Assembly: GCF_009765825.1 (NCBI RefSeq)
Contig: NZ_LMUR01000018.1
Coordinates: 100,020 to 158,754, forward strand
Source: Granulicella sp. L60
Lineage (GTDB): Bacteria > Acidobacteriota > Terriglobia > Terriglobales > Acidobacteriaceae
Direction of reading: 5' to 3'
DNA length: 58,735 nucleotides
The notes under the pieces are model-generated. The model ran no database searches, was not told the DNA's origin, and worked only from the letters and a program-made list of their open reading frames with translations. Of the stretch, positions 7,444 through 15,538 are shown piece by piece. A program made the translations under genes and the position numbers. Every line of letters starts with the position of its first letter. Positions within the stretch are counted from its first letter, which is position 1.

Positions 7444-8463
7444 TCAGGGGCGCTGGTTGATCAGGCGGATCATTTCGAGGAAGAGGTCGCCGGAGATCTG
7501 GAGGGAGTGGGCGCTGATTTTGTCTAGGGTGTCCTGTTCGGTGTGGTGGAAGCCGTCTGGGGCGGAGGCGGTGTGGGGGCCGTAGTCGATGTCGATGACG
7601 TCGAGGACGGGGACGCCGCGTTGTTTGAAGGGAAGGTGATCGTCGTTGATCGCGTTCTCGTACTTGAAGACGGAGCTGGAGTGGCCGGTGTTCTTTGCGG
7701 CGACTTTGAGCATATCGAGCAGCCACGGGGTAGAGTTCTGGTCACGGTCGATGTTGAGGTCTTTGTCGGCGATCATGTCGGCGACGAGGAGGGCTTTGAT
7801 CTTCTGGAGGGTGCCGTCCTGAGACCACTTTGCGGCGAGGTGGCGGGTGCCGTAGAGGGAGTCGGAGTTGGTCCACTCTTTGACGGCCTCTTCGCCATCA
7901 TCGAAGACGAGCCAGACGGAGTAGCCTTCGGGGGGATGGGTGCGGAGGACGTTGCCGATCTCGATGAGCAGGGCGGAGGTGGCGGCTCCGTCGTTGGCTC
8001 CGTAGAAGTTGATGTCGCGGAGTGGGTAGTTGGTCTCGTAGTGGCTGGCGAGGACGATGATGCCTTCGCGTTTGCCGGGATATTTGACGATGAAGTTATG
8101 CATCGTCTGAAGGCCGGCGGGGGTGGTGGCGGTGAAGGTGTCGGTCTCGAAGTTGCCTTTGGCGGCTTCGGCGGCGAAGTGCTGCTTGATGAAGGCTTCG
8201 GCTTTGTCGTGTCCGGGGGAGCCGTTGAAGCGTTTGGGTGCGACCTGGAGAAGCTGTGCGGTGAGATTGTAGGCGACTTGTCCGTTAAAGTGCGCTGTGG
8301 CTGTTTGGGCGGGAGCGTGGACGGCGGTTAGGAGAAGAACAAAGACAGATAGGAGCGGAAGAAGGTGTTTCGATCGCGGGGTTCGTGGATCGCGCGATCG
8401 ATTTCGTTCCTTTTGGAGATCTTCTTTGGTGCGGAGGATAGTAGACCGGCGGGTTAGGTTCAT
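7444..8463 (-). CDS. M28-family metallohydrolase, glutaminyl-cyclase-like
   Basis: The protein has 339 residues with an N-terminal membrane/signal segment (about 33-53). The zinc-site pattern of M28 enzymes is visible: H141 (LASHYET), D158 (GANDGAATSA), E191/E192 (FDDGEEA), D229 (LLVADMIADKD) and H307 (FHHTEQDTLDKIS). DSLYGTRHLA (201-210) and INDDHLPFKQRGVPVLDVID (272-291) are closer to animal and bacterial glutaminyl-peptide cyclotransferases than to typical aminopeptidases. It may therefore cyclise N-terminal Gln rather than cleave peptides. Its ATG overlaps the tatC stop (ATGA, 8460-8463), implying translational coupling and co-expression with the Tat translocase. Confidence 0.8.
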   Translation of the reverse strand: MNLTRRSTILRTKEDLQKERNRSRDPRTPRSKHLLPLLSVFVLLLTAVHAPAQTATAHFNGQVAYNLTAQLLQVAPKRFNGSPGHDKAEAFIKQHFAAEAAKGNFETDTFTATTPAGLQTMHNFIVKYPGKREGIIVLASHYETNYPLRDINFYGANDGAATSALLIEIGNVLRTHPPEGYSVWLVFDDGEEAVKEWTNSDSLYGTRHLAAKWSQDGTLQKIKALLVADMIADKDLNIDRDQNSTPWLLDMLKVAAKNTGHSSSVFKYENAINDDHLPFKQRGVPVLDVIDIDYGPHTASAPDGFHHTEQDTLDKISAHSLQISGDLFLEMIRLINQRP

Positions 8464-9251
8464 GCGGAGGTCTTCTCCCGGGCTTTGCGGCGACTTGGGT
8501 GAACGAAGTAGGCGACGCCGACGCCGAGCAGATACAGGACGAGCATGGGGGTGGCGAAGAGGATCATGCTGAAGGGGTCGGGCAGGGGGCAGATGATGGC
8601 GGAGATGAGGAAGATGACGAGGATGGCGTAACGAATGTGCTTGATGAGGAACTTCGCGTCGACGATACCGAAGAGGGAGAGAAAGAAGACGAGGATGGGA
8701 AGTTCGAAGCAGATGCCAAGGCCGAGGATGACGGCGAGAAAGAACTGGGTGTAGTCCTCGATGGTGAGGATAGGGTTGAACTTTTTGCCGAAATCGAGGA
8801 CGAGGACCTTGATGGCTCCGGGGAGTACCCAGTGATAGCCAAACCAGGCACCGGCGAGAAAGAGGCCGATGGTCGCTCCCATGAAGGGGAAGACGTAGCG
8901 CTTCTCGTTGGCGTACATGCCGGGCGATATGAAGAGCCAGAGCTGATAGAGGATGAAGGGCGAGGCGATGATGGCGCCGCCGAGGAGCGAGGTCTTGAGG
9001 TAGAGGTTGAGGCCGTCGGTGGGGTGGGTGAAGTTGAGCGCGATGTGGAGGTCGTCGAGCGGTTTCTGGACGATGCCGTAGAGGCGCTCGTGAAAGGCAT
9101 AGGCCACGCAGAAGCCGACGAGGAGATAGACGGTGGCATGGATGAGTCGCTTGCGGAGTTCGGCGAGGTGCTCCATGAGACTCATGCCGGGTAGTTCGGC
9201 ACGGTCGGTGATGGCGGCGCGGGCGCGGTCGATGGGGTCGAGATCAGCCAT
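8460..9251 (-). CDS. tatC: Sec-independent protein translocase TatC
   Basis: TatC is the twin-arginine signal receptor of the inner-membrane Tat translocase for folded proteins. The 263 residues include MSLMEHLAELRKRLIHA (23-39), the first cytoplasmic motif of TatC. Six hydrophobic helices follow, with LWLFISPGMYANEKR and FFLAVILGLGICFELPILVF conserved. It overlaps the upstream tatA/B gene by 8 bp and the downstream M28 gene by 4 bp, so all three form one minus-strand operon. Confidence 0.96.
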   Translation of the reverse strand: MADLDPIDRARAAITDRAELPGMSLMEHLAELRKRLIHATVYLLVGFCVAYAFHERLYGIVQKPLDDLHIALNFTHPTDGLNLYLKTSLLGGAIIASPFILYQLWLFISPGMYANEKRYVFPFMGATIGLFLAGAWFGYHWVLPGAIKVLVLDFGKKFNPILTIEDYTQFFLAVILGLGICFELPILVFFLSLFGIVDAKFLIKHIRYAILVIFLISAIICPLPDPFSMILFATPMLVLYLLGVGVAYFVHPSRRKAREKTSA

Positions 9252-9786
9252 GCAGCGGGGCCTCGGTCGTGGGGCCAGGCACGGTGGAGGGCTCGGATTC
9301 GGAGACGTGGGGGATGGAGTCGAGCATGGGGGAGAGCGTGGAGTTGCTTATGGGGAGGCCGGTGGAGGGTGGCATGAGATGGAGGTCGCCGGATGTGGCG
9401 ATGGGCAGGGGTTCGGTGGGGAGGGCCGAGAGGTGCGCGTGGTCCTCTACGAGTTCCTGGGTCAATTGGGAGATCCGTTCGGGGGTTACGTCGGAGGGGA
9501 TGTCGGACGCTGTGGTCTCTGTGGAAGCGGGGCTAGCGATGGTGGCTTCGGCGGCGATAGCGGGTGTGACGGGCGCGGCGGCCTCCATGGCGGCGATCTT
9601 CTTTCGCTGCTCTTCCTGATCGGCGACGCGGAGCTCGTCCTCCATCTGCATGCGGAATTCGTTGGAGGCGCGGCGGAACTCGCCCATGAGTTTGCCGAGC
9701 TGGCGGGCGAGCTCGGGCAGCTTCTTCGGCCCGAAGAGGAGCAGGGCGAGGAAGAAGATGACGGCGGTGTCCGGAAAGCTAGGCAT
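9244..9786 (-). CDS. Tat translocase pore protein, TatA/TatB family
   Basis: The protein has 180 residues. The N-terminal helix (PDTAVIFFLALLLFG) is followed by the FG hinge and amphipathic helix GPKKLPELARQLGKLMGEFR (19-38), the diagnostic TatA/TatB core. A charged helix (about 39-68) and a long Pro/Ser/Thr-rich acidic tail follow. The tail is much longer than in typical TatA and more TatB-like in length. Only one such protein is encoded here, so it may serve as a bifunctional TatA/B, or another tatA lies elsewhere. It is the first gene of the tat operon. Confidence 0.88.
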   Translation of the reverse strand: MPSFPDTAVIFFLALLLFGPKKLPELARQLGKLMGEFRRASNEFRMQMEDELRVADQEEQRKKIAAMEAAAPVTPAIAAEATIASPASTETTASDIPSDVTPERISQLTQELVEDHAHLSALPTEPLPIATSGDLHLMPPSTGLPISNSTLSPMLDSIPHVSESEPSTVPGPTTEAPLHG

Positions 9787-9983
9787 AAGTAAGACCCATG
9801 ATACGGCTTACGTGGTGGTGGGACAAATGGATGGAGGGTGATAGATGATGTTGTAAAATTTATGGTGTACGGCGGATGGATCGCCGCGCGATTTTGCACG
9901 GAGACGCATCGTTTGATCGCAAGGTGTGTCTAATCATTTAAGCGCGGCAGAAGAGGCTGCGTGAGTTGTAGGAAATATGAAGT

Positions 9984-10084
9984 GGTTGCAACATCCCCGC
10001 GGATTGGGTGAAGGCTCTTGGGCCGGCACAGTGAATCCGCTGCAACCTGGCGGTGCATGCTTTCAACATCCCCGTCTCGAAGGC
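9984..10084 (+). ncRNA. nadA-motif (NAD+-I class) riboswitch, two tandem domains
   Basis: Domain 1 (9984-10047) is an outer helix GGTTGCA/TGCAACC (9984-9990 with 10041-10047). An 8-nt bulge ACATCCCC (9991-9998) sits on the 5' strand, and an inner helix GCGGATT/AATCCGC (9999-10005 with 10034-10040) follows. Domain 2 (about 10059-10084) repeats ACATCCCC at 10066-10073 inside the helix GCTTT/AAGGC. Known biology: the nadA motif is an RNA class found in Acidobacteria upstream of nadA that binds NAD+-type ligands. The nadA ribosome-binding site lies about 50 nt downstream of domain 2, so control of translation initiation is likely. The rest of the 356-bp gap (9787-9983) shows no gene. Confidence 0.85.
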
Positions 10085-10142
10085 TAAGGTTCAGCGCTGT
10101 TGGCTGATCTACACGACCTTGTGAGACTGAAGGCGGAGTACT

Positions 10143-11300
10143 TTGAACGGACTATTGGAGATCGCACCGGCTGCGGCCGTGGCGGAGAACGTTGCAGATA
10201 CGTGTTCCCTCGATAACTACCTGGCGCAGCCTGACCATACGATGGATGCTCGTATTGCGGCAGCGCGTGAGAAGCTGGGCACCGATGTCGTTTTGCTGGG
10301 TCATCATTATCAGCGCGACGAGGTGATCCGCTTCGCGGACTTTACCGGCGACAGCTATAAACTTTCGAAGGTCGCTGCGGAGACGGATGCGAAGTACATG
10401 CTGTTCTGCGGCGTGCACTTTATGGCGGAGACGGCAGATGTGCTGGGATGGCCGTGGCAGCAGGTGATTCTGCCGGACCTGAATGCGGGCTGCTCGATGG
10501 CCGATATGGCGGAGATCGGGCAGGTAGAAGACTGCTGGGATTCGTTGGAGCGGGCGGGGCTGACTGGTGACTTGATTCCGCTGACTTATATGAACTCGGC
10601 TGCGGCGATCAAGGCGTTTTGTGGAGAGCGCGGCGGGTTGGTTTGTACGTCTTCGAATGCGCGTGGGGCCTTCGAGTGGGCGTTTGCGCGGGCGGAGAAG
10701 ATATTGTTTTTGCCCGATCAACACCTAGGGCGGAATACTGCGTTTGCGATGGGGATTGCGCTGAACGAGATGGTGGTTTGGGATCCGTATCAGATTAATG
10801 GCGGTGTGACGCCGGAGCGTTTGAAGGCCGCGAAGGTGATCTTGTGGAAGGGACACTGCTCGGTGCATCAGCGGTTTTTGCCGGAGCATGTGGACCGGGT
10901 GCGCCGCGAAGAGCCGGGGATGCAGGTGATCGTGCATCCAGAGTGCCGCTGGGAGGTGTGCCAGAAGGCGGATGATGTGGGTTCGACTGAGCATATTATT
11001 CATGCGATTGAACGGGCTCCGGGGGGCTCGAGCTTTGCCGTTGGGACGGAGATCCACCTGGTGAACCGGCTGGCGAAACGGTTTGCTCCTTTGGGCAAGC
11101 GGGTGATTACGCTGGATGATGCAGGATGCCTGTGCACGACGATGTATCGGATCTCGCCGCAGCATCTGGCGTGGGCGCTGGAGAATCTTGTCGAGGGACG
11201 AGTGGTGAATCGCATCAAGGTGGATGATGATGTGAAGCAGTGGGCGAAGGTGGCGTTGGATCGCATGCTGGAGATCTCGACTGGAAAGGTGGGCGCTTGA
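10143..11300 (+). CDS. nadA: Quinolinate synthase
   Basis: NadA condenses iminoaspartate with dihydroxyacetone phosphate to quinolinate using a [4Fe-4S] cluster. The 385 residues include LGHHYQRDEVIRFADFTGDS (52-71), DLNAGCSMADMAE (112-124), WKGHCSVHQRF (235-245), HPECRWEVCQKADDVGST (265-282) and DDAGCLCTTMYR (325-336). The likely cluster ligands are C117, C239 and one of C329/C331. The start is TTG with AGGCGGAG just upstream (spacing about 4 bp). It is preceded by the NAD+ riboswitch and overlaps the next gene by 4 bp. NadB, its partner, is at 1836-3416. Confidence 0.96.
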   Translation: MNGLLEIAPAAAVAENVADTCSLDNYLAQPDHTMDARIAAAREKLGTDVVLLGHHYQRDEVIRFADFTGDSYKLSKVAAETDAKYMLFCGVHFMAETADVLGWPWQQVILPDLNAGCSMADMAEIGQVEDCWDSLERAGLTGDLIPLTYMNSAAAIKAFCGERGGLVCTSSNARGAFEWAFARAEKILFLPDQHLGRNTAFAMGIALNEMVVWDPYQINGGVTPERLKAAKVILWKGHCSVHQRFLPEHVDRVRREEPGMQVIVHPECRWEVCQKADDVGSTEHIIHAIERAPGGSSFAVGTEIHLVNRLAKRFAPLGKRVITLDDAGCLCTTMYRISPQHLAWALENLVEGRVVNRIKVDDDVKQWAKVALDRMLEISTGKVGA

Positions 11301-11728
11301 GCAAGACGTTTACATTGGGCGAGGCGCAGACGCTGTTGCCGGTGGTGGAGGCTCTGCTGCGGAGGGCTCAGACGGCAGGAACGAAGGCTGCCGAGCTGGA
11401 GCACGAGATGCAGCTGTTGAGCCATCGCATCTTTCTGTCTGGCGGGATGCATGTGGATGTTGCGTCCGCGGCACGGCGTAGGGCAGAGCGCGAGAAGGCG
11501 ATGCAGGAGACGAGAGATACGCTGTCGGAGATCGACTCGATTGGGGTGCAGGTGAAGGATCTTGAGCAGGGATTGCTGGACTTTCCTTGCATGATGGATG
11601 GCCGGACGGTGCTGCTGTGCTGGAAGTTGGGGGAGACGGCGATTACCCACTGGCATACGGAGGAAGAGGGATTTGAAGGGCGCAAACCTCTGGACTCGCG
11701 GTTCGGTAAGACGGAGCGGCTGAACTGA
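11297..11728 (+). CDS. DUF2203-family protein
   Basis: The protein has 143 residues from a TTG at 11297 that overlaps the nadA stop (TTGA), chosen because it gives the usual family N-terminus (TFTLGEAQTLLPVVEALLRR). A longer in-frame start inside nadA (11240) is unlikely. The family signature GVQVKDLEQGLLDFPCMMDG, then RTVLLCWKLGE and ITHWH, is clear. The N-terminal half is a helical, coiled-coil-like hairpin. Function is unknown. Coupling to nadA under the NAD+ riboswitch suggests expression when NAD is low. Confidence 0.8.
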   Translation: MSKTFTLGEAQTLLPVVEALLRRAQTAGTKAAELEHEMQLLSHRIFLSGGMHVDVASAARRRAEREKAMQETRDTLSEIDSIGVQVKDLEQGLLDFPCMMDGRTVLLCWKLGETAITHWHTEEEGFEGRKPLDSRFGKTERLN

Positions 11729-11790
11729 GTTGTATGTTGCGCGATTAGACTCGCGATAAATTTATAAGTAACTTATATGGTTACGTAAAG

Positions 11791-11817
11791 AGCGGCCCTT
11801 GAGTGGGCCGCTTTTTT
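11791..11817 (+). terminator. Rho-independent terminator of nadA-DUF2203
   Basis: A perfect 8-bp stem AGCGGCCC/GGGCCGCT with a 6-nt loop is followed by six T residues, 63 bp after the DUF2203 stop. The opposite strand has only a short T run after the stem, so it could also help terminate the convergent M28 gene ending at 11828. Confidence 0.9.
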
Positions 11818-11827
11818 CGTTGTGCGG

Positions 11828-12940
11828 CTATTTCGGTGATGCTGGCGCAGGGGTGGTAGGGGCTGGGTGGCTTGTATCGGGACGAGGTGTGTCGGGGCGG
11901 CCGCCTGGGCTCCATTGTGGCTTCCAGTTAGAGTCTGCGAACCAGCGGATGGGGTTGACCATGGAGGCGATGGCGCGGGTCATGTGGGTGAAGTCGATGG
12001 TGCTGAGCTCGTCGCTGGGCTGGTGGTAGTCCTTGTGGAGGCCATAGCTGGAGACGGTCTGGGCGATGATGCCCTGCTGTGCGAGTGCGTAGTTGTCGGA
12101 GCGGCGAAAGAATTGCTGGGCGGGATGGGGATCGGCGACGAGGTGCGCGCCGTGTTTTGCGAGCTCGGGGCCGAGGTTGGAGCGGTCGAAGCCGGTGAGC
12201 CAGAGGGTGCCGGCGGGAACGGCGGGGTCGGGGCGGCCGATCATCTCGAACTCGAGGTTGGCGACGATGGTGTTGAGAGGGACGGGGGGATGGGCGAGGA
12301 AGGCGCGGTTGCCGAAGCCGCCCATCTCCTCGGTGCCGAAGAGGGCGAAGACGATGGTGCGTCGAGGGCGAGGGCCGCTGGCGAGAATGTGCGCGAGGGC
12401 GAGGACGGCGGTGGTGCCGGAGGCGTCGTCGTCGGCTCCGTTGTAGATGGTGTCGCCGGAGGCGTTGGCGGGGCCGATGCCGAGGTGGTCCAGGTGAGCG
12501 GTGAGGAGGATGACTTCGTTGGGTGCGCCGGTTCCGCGCAGGATGCCGATGGCGTTCCAGGTCTCTTTGCGGGGCGTGTCTTCGAACCGGGTGATTCGCT
12601 GCTGGGCGCGGGCGGGCAGTGGGCTGGGGAGCGCGGATTTTTGCACGAAGGTGCCGTTGTCTCCTCCGGGTTCGAGGCCGAGGGATTGGAACTGGGAGGC
12701 GGCGAAGAGGGCGGTGATGTGTTCGTCGCGTGTGGCGGAGCCGCGACCGTGAAGCTCGTCGTCGGCGAGGAAGTTCATATCTGCGTGAACTTCTCGTTCA
12801 AGAATGGTAGAGGACGATGTCGTTTGGGCGGTGGCTGCGTCGAATGAGTGGGCTCGTTGCGCTAGGGAAGAAGAGGGGCAGAGGAGGGAAGATGCAGCCA
12901 GGGTCAGTACAAGGCGGTACAGGCGTTTCGATACGTACAT
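11828..12940 (-). CDS. Secreted M28-family zinc aminopeptidase-like protein
   Basis: ATG at 12940 is chosen because it opens a signal peptide (MYVSKRLYRLVLTLAASSLL, then CPSSSLAQ); the frame extends further upstream without a leader. The protein has 370 residues. Metal-site motifs are TAHLDHLG (H149, D151), NGADDDASGTTAVL (168-181), GTEEMGG (E204/E205), FEMIGRP (231-237) and DYHQPSDEL (H306). The usual Asp before MIGR is Glu here. The C-terminus (about 340-370) is a Pro/Thr/Ser-rich tail with repeated RPDT. It is probably periplasmic peptide processing, divergent from the propeller lipoprotein gene at 13029. Confidence 0.85.
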   Translation of the reverse strand: MYVSKRLYRLVLTLAASSLLCPSSSLAQRAHSFDAATAQTTSSSTILEREVHADMNFLADDELHGRGSATRDEHITALFAASQFQSLGLEPGGDNGTFVQKSALPSPLPARAQQRITRFEDTPRKETWNAIGILRGTGAPNEVILLTAHLDHLGIGPANASGDTIYNGADDDASGTTAVLALAHILASGPRPRRTIVFALFGTEEMGGFGNRAFLAHPPVPLNTIVANLEFEMIGRPDPAVPAGTLWLTGFDRSNLGPELAKHGAHLVADPHPAQQFFRRSDNYALAQQGIIAQTVSSYGLHKDYHQPSDELSTIDFTHMTRAIASMVNPIRWFADSNWKPQWSPGGRPDTPRPDTSHPAPTTPAPASPK

Positions 12941-13028
12941 TGCGCAGATTATAGATGACGGATTTAGATTGATTTTGGAATTATCCTTATAGGAACCTGA
13001 CAGCTGCGAAGGAAGAGGCATAGGCACG

Positions 13029-14186
13029 ATGGAACGAAGGGCTAGTGTGCGTCGGTGGGTCGCTATCGTGGTCGCAACGTTATTGCCACTGATTGCCGGC
13101 TGTTCTGGTTTCTTTGTTCCAGTGGATAACTCAAGCGGCGGGGGCGGCACTACTACTGGAACGGACCGGGTGTATGTTGCGAACCTGACGACAAGTTCCA
13201 TTGCTGGATTCACGGTTGGCACGGGGACGCTGACGTTAGTGAATGGATCTCCGCTTAGCGCGGGATTTGCGCCGATCTCGATGGTCGTGACGCCGAGCGA
13301 TAGTTTTCTCTATGTGGGTGGTCTGAACGGGATCTATGTGTATCTGATCAATTCGGATGGATCGTTGTCGGCTCCGAGCGCAGGGTCTTTGCAGGTGGTG
13401 GCGTATGCGACTGCGCTTACGGTTTCGCCGGACGGCCAGTGGCTGATTGCGCTGGATGGCACCACGCAGGTGCTCGATATCTACCAGATCAATGCTTCGA
13501 CGGGTGCGCTGTCGCAGGTGGCTAATCCTACGACGTATTCGATTACGGCTGGGATCTGGAAGCCGACGGCGATAACTATTTCGCCAAGTGGGACGATGAT
13601 CATCGCCTCCCTGGGCACTGGCGGGGATGCGGTGTTTACGTTCAACACGACGACGGGTCTTGCTGTCGTAGCCTCGACTATTGGATTCTCGAATACGACC
13701 ACGGGAGACTACGGGGCGGTCATCAATTCGGCCACAACTTACGCTTACCTTGCGAGGAGCGGGGCCAATGGTGGAGTTGCGGTGTACAGCATCGCGTCGA
13801 ACGGGATATTGACGCCGGTATCCGGGTCGCCGTTTGCGGCAGGCACCGGGACGTACTCGGTGGTGATGGATAAGACGGGAACCTATCTCTATGCGGCGAA
13901 CCGTGGGGATGGGACGATCTCCGGCTACACGATTGTTCCGGGGACGACGACGGCGGGGCTGACGCTGACTGCGCTGAGCGGGTCGCCTTATGGCAGTGGT
14001 ATCTCGGTGCAGTCTCTGGCGATCGATAATACGAATAAGTACCTGGTGGCGGCGGCTATAGGGGGCAGCCCGGATCTGACGATGTACAGCTTCGATGTCA
14101 CGACACCGGGGGAGCTGGATCCTGCGACCAGCGTGGCGACAGATACAGATCCTGCGGGTGCTACTGCTGTTGCGGCAACGCACTGA
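13029..14186 (+). CDS. Lipoprotein with 7-bladed beta-propeller (lactonase/YVTN-like)
   Basis: The protein has 385 residues. A lipoprotein signal with lipobox LIAGC places the acylated cysteine at residue 25, followed by a Gly/Thr-rich tether. Repeats such as DRVYVANLTTSSIAGFTV, FLYVGGLNGIYVYLINSDGS, PDGQWLIALDG and TYLYAANRGDGTISGYTI are the strands of a YVTN/6-phosphogluconolactonase-like propeller. Such proteins are numerous in Acidobacteria. Enzyme activity cannot be claimed from sequence. It is likely anchored to the outer or inner membrane and faces the periplasm or outside. Confidence 0.85.
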   Translation: MERRASVRRWVAIVVATLLPLIAGCSGFFVPVDNSSGGGGTTTGTDRVYVANLTTSSIAGFTVGTGTLTLVNGSPLSAGFAPISMVVTPSDSFLYVGGLNGIYVYLINSDGSLSAPSAGSLQVVAYATALTVSPDGQWLIALDGTTQVLDIYQINASTGALSQVANPTTYSITAGIWKPTAITISPSGTMIIASLGTGGDAVFTFNTTTGLAVVASTIGFSNTTTGDYGAVINSATTYAYLARSGANGGVAVYSIASNGILTPVSGSPFAAGTGTYSVVMDKTGTYLYAANRGDGTISGYTIVPGTTTAGLTLTALSGSPYGSGISVQSLAIDNTNKYLVAAAIGGSPDLTMYSFDVTTPGELDPATSVATDTDPAGATAVAATH

Positions 14187-14290
14187 CGCACTAATGGAGG
14201 CGGCGCTTCTGGCGGAGGTTGAGCGGGAGTGTCGAGTTGGTCGCGGGTGCGTTGGAATTCTGCGATGTGTGTGCCGCATCCACGGGTAAG

Positions 14291-15538
14291 ATGGGGAGAG
14301 TGGGGTTTGCAGCATTGCGGAGTTTTCGGGCTATCTTTCTCTCTTCGAGTCAATCTGGTTCAGGACGGTCGATCTCGCGGCTTGCCGCTGCGGCGGTGGT
14401 GTCGGCTTGCCTGGGGGTGGGGCTTGGAGGATGTTCGCGGCTGAGGCCTAAGCCTACGACGCAGTATGTTTATGTGACGGCGAAGCAGACGTTTCTGCGG
14501 GACCGGGTGGCTGCGGTATCGAACCGCACGGCGACGGTGGAGAACGGCGATAAATTGCAGGTGCTCGAACATGGCCGTCGCTTTGTGAAAGTGCAGACGG
14601 CGAAGGGCGAACAGGGATGGATCGACGAGAAGGTGGTTGCAACACAAGAGATCTTCGATCAGTTTGATGGGTTGAAACAGGCACATCAGAGTGATCCAGC
14701 GGTGGCCTCCGCGGTTGTACGGGACGAGGTGTATCTGCACGCCAGGCCGGGGCGCGATACGGATCGGTTCTATCGGCTGGCGGAGGGGGAGAAGCTGAAG
14801 TTGCTGAAGCGTGCGACGCTTCCGAAGCCGGTGCCTCCGGGCATGAAGCTGGCTGCTCCTGCTACGGCTGCGGTGGTGGGGAAGGACGGCAAGGCTGCGG
14901 GCGCTGCGCCGGAGCTGCCTGCTCCGCCGGCGATGGAGGATTGGTGGCTGGTGCGCGACTCGAAGGGCGATACGGGATGGTTGTATAGCCGGATGATGGA
15001 TGTGGATGCGCCGGATGCGATCACTCGGTACGCGGAAGGGCAGCGGATCGTTGGCGCGTATGTGTTGACGACGGTGAACGATCCCGAGGCGGAGCAGGCC
15101 GACAAAGATATTCCGGTGTATGTAACGGTGTTGAGTCCATATAAGGCTGGGTTGACCTACGACTTCGACCAGGTGCGGGTGTTTACCTGGAATGTGAAGA
15201 AGCATCGCTATGAGACTGGCTTCCGAGACAGGAACATCGAAGGATATCTGCCGGTGGAGATGAAGATGGCGGCTGATCCGTATGGCAAGTCGCCGACCGC
15301 TACGGTGGCCGCGCCGACGTTCAGCTACCGGGTGTTGTCGGATGAGGCGGGGCCTGTGATTCCAGACCCGACTACGGGAGCTGTGGTGCCGGGCAAGATG
15401 GTGCTGAAGACGTACCGGCTGGAGGGGAATCTGGTGCGGCGCGTGATTGAGCCGGGAACGACTGCTCCGGGAGAGGCTCATCCGGAGCAGGTGGCCGAGA
15501 AAAAGAAGGCGACTGCGAAGACTCGGAGGCACAAGTAG
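14291..15538 (+). CDS. Lipoprotein with two bacterial SH3-like domains
   Basis: The start is uncertain. ATG at 14291 is used (415 residues); the frame stays open back to a TTG at 14219 with a poorly placed ribosome-binding site. A hydrophobic stretch ending GLGGC (Cys 48 from this ATG) looks like a lipobox. Two SH3b-like units follow: AKQTFLRDRVAAVSNRTATV through GEQGWIDEKVV, and EVYLHARPGRDTDRFYRL through GDTGWLYSRMM, separated by an Ala/Pro-rich insert. SH3b domains usually bind peptidoglycan or peptides. The C-terminal half is an unassigned beta-rich region with a Lys-rich end. It is tightly followed by the PhyH gene. Confidence 0.75.
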   Translation: MGRVGFAALRSFRAIFLSSSQSGSGRSISRLAAAAVVSACLGVGLGGCSRLRPKPTTQYVYVTAKQTFLRDRVAAVSNRTATVENGDKLQVLEHGRRFVKVQTAKGEQGWIDEKVVATQEIFDQFDGLKQAHQSDPAVASAVVRDEVYLHARPGRDTDRFYRLAEGEKLKLLKRATLPKPVPPGMKLAAPATAAVVGKDGKAAGAAPELPAPPAMEDWWLVRDSKGDTGWLYSRMMDVDAPDAITRYAEGQRIVGAYVLTTVNDPEAEQADKDIPVYVTVLSPYKAGLTYDFDQVRVFTWNVKKHRYETGFRDRNIEGYLPVEMKMAADPYGKSPTATVAAPTFSYRVLSDEAGPVIPDPTTGAVVPGKMVLKTYRLEGNLVRRVIEPGTTAPGEAHPEQVAEKKKATAKTRRHK

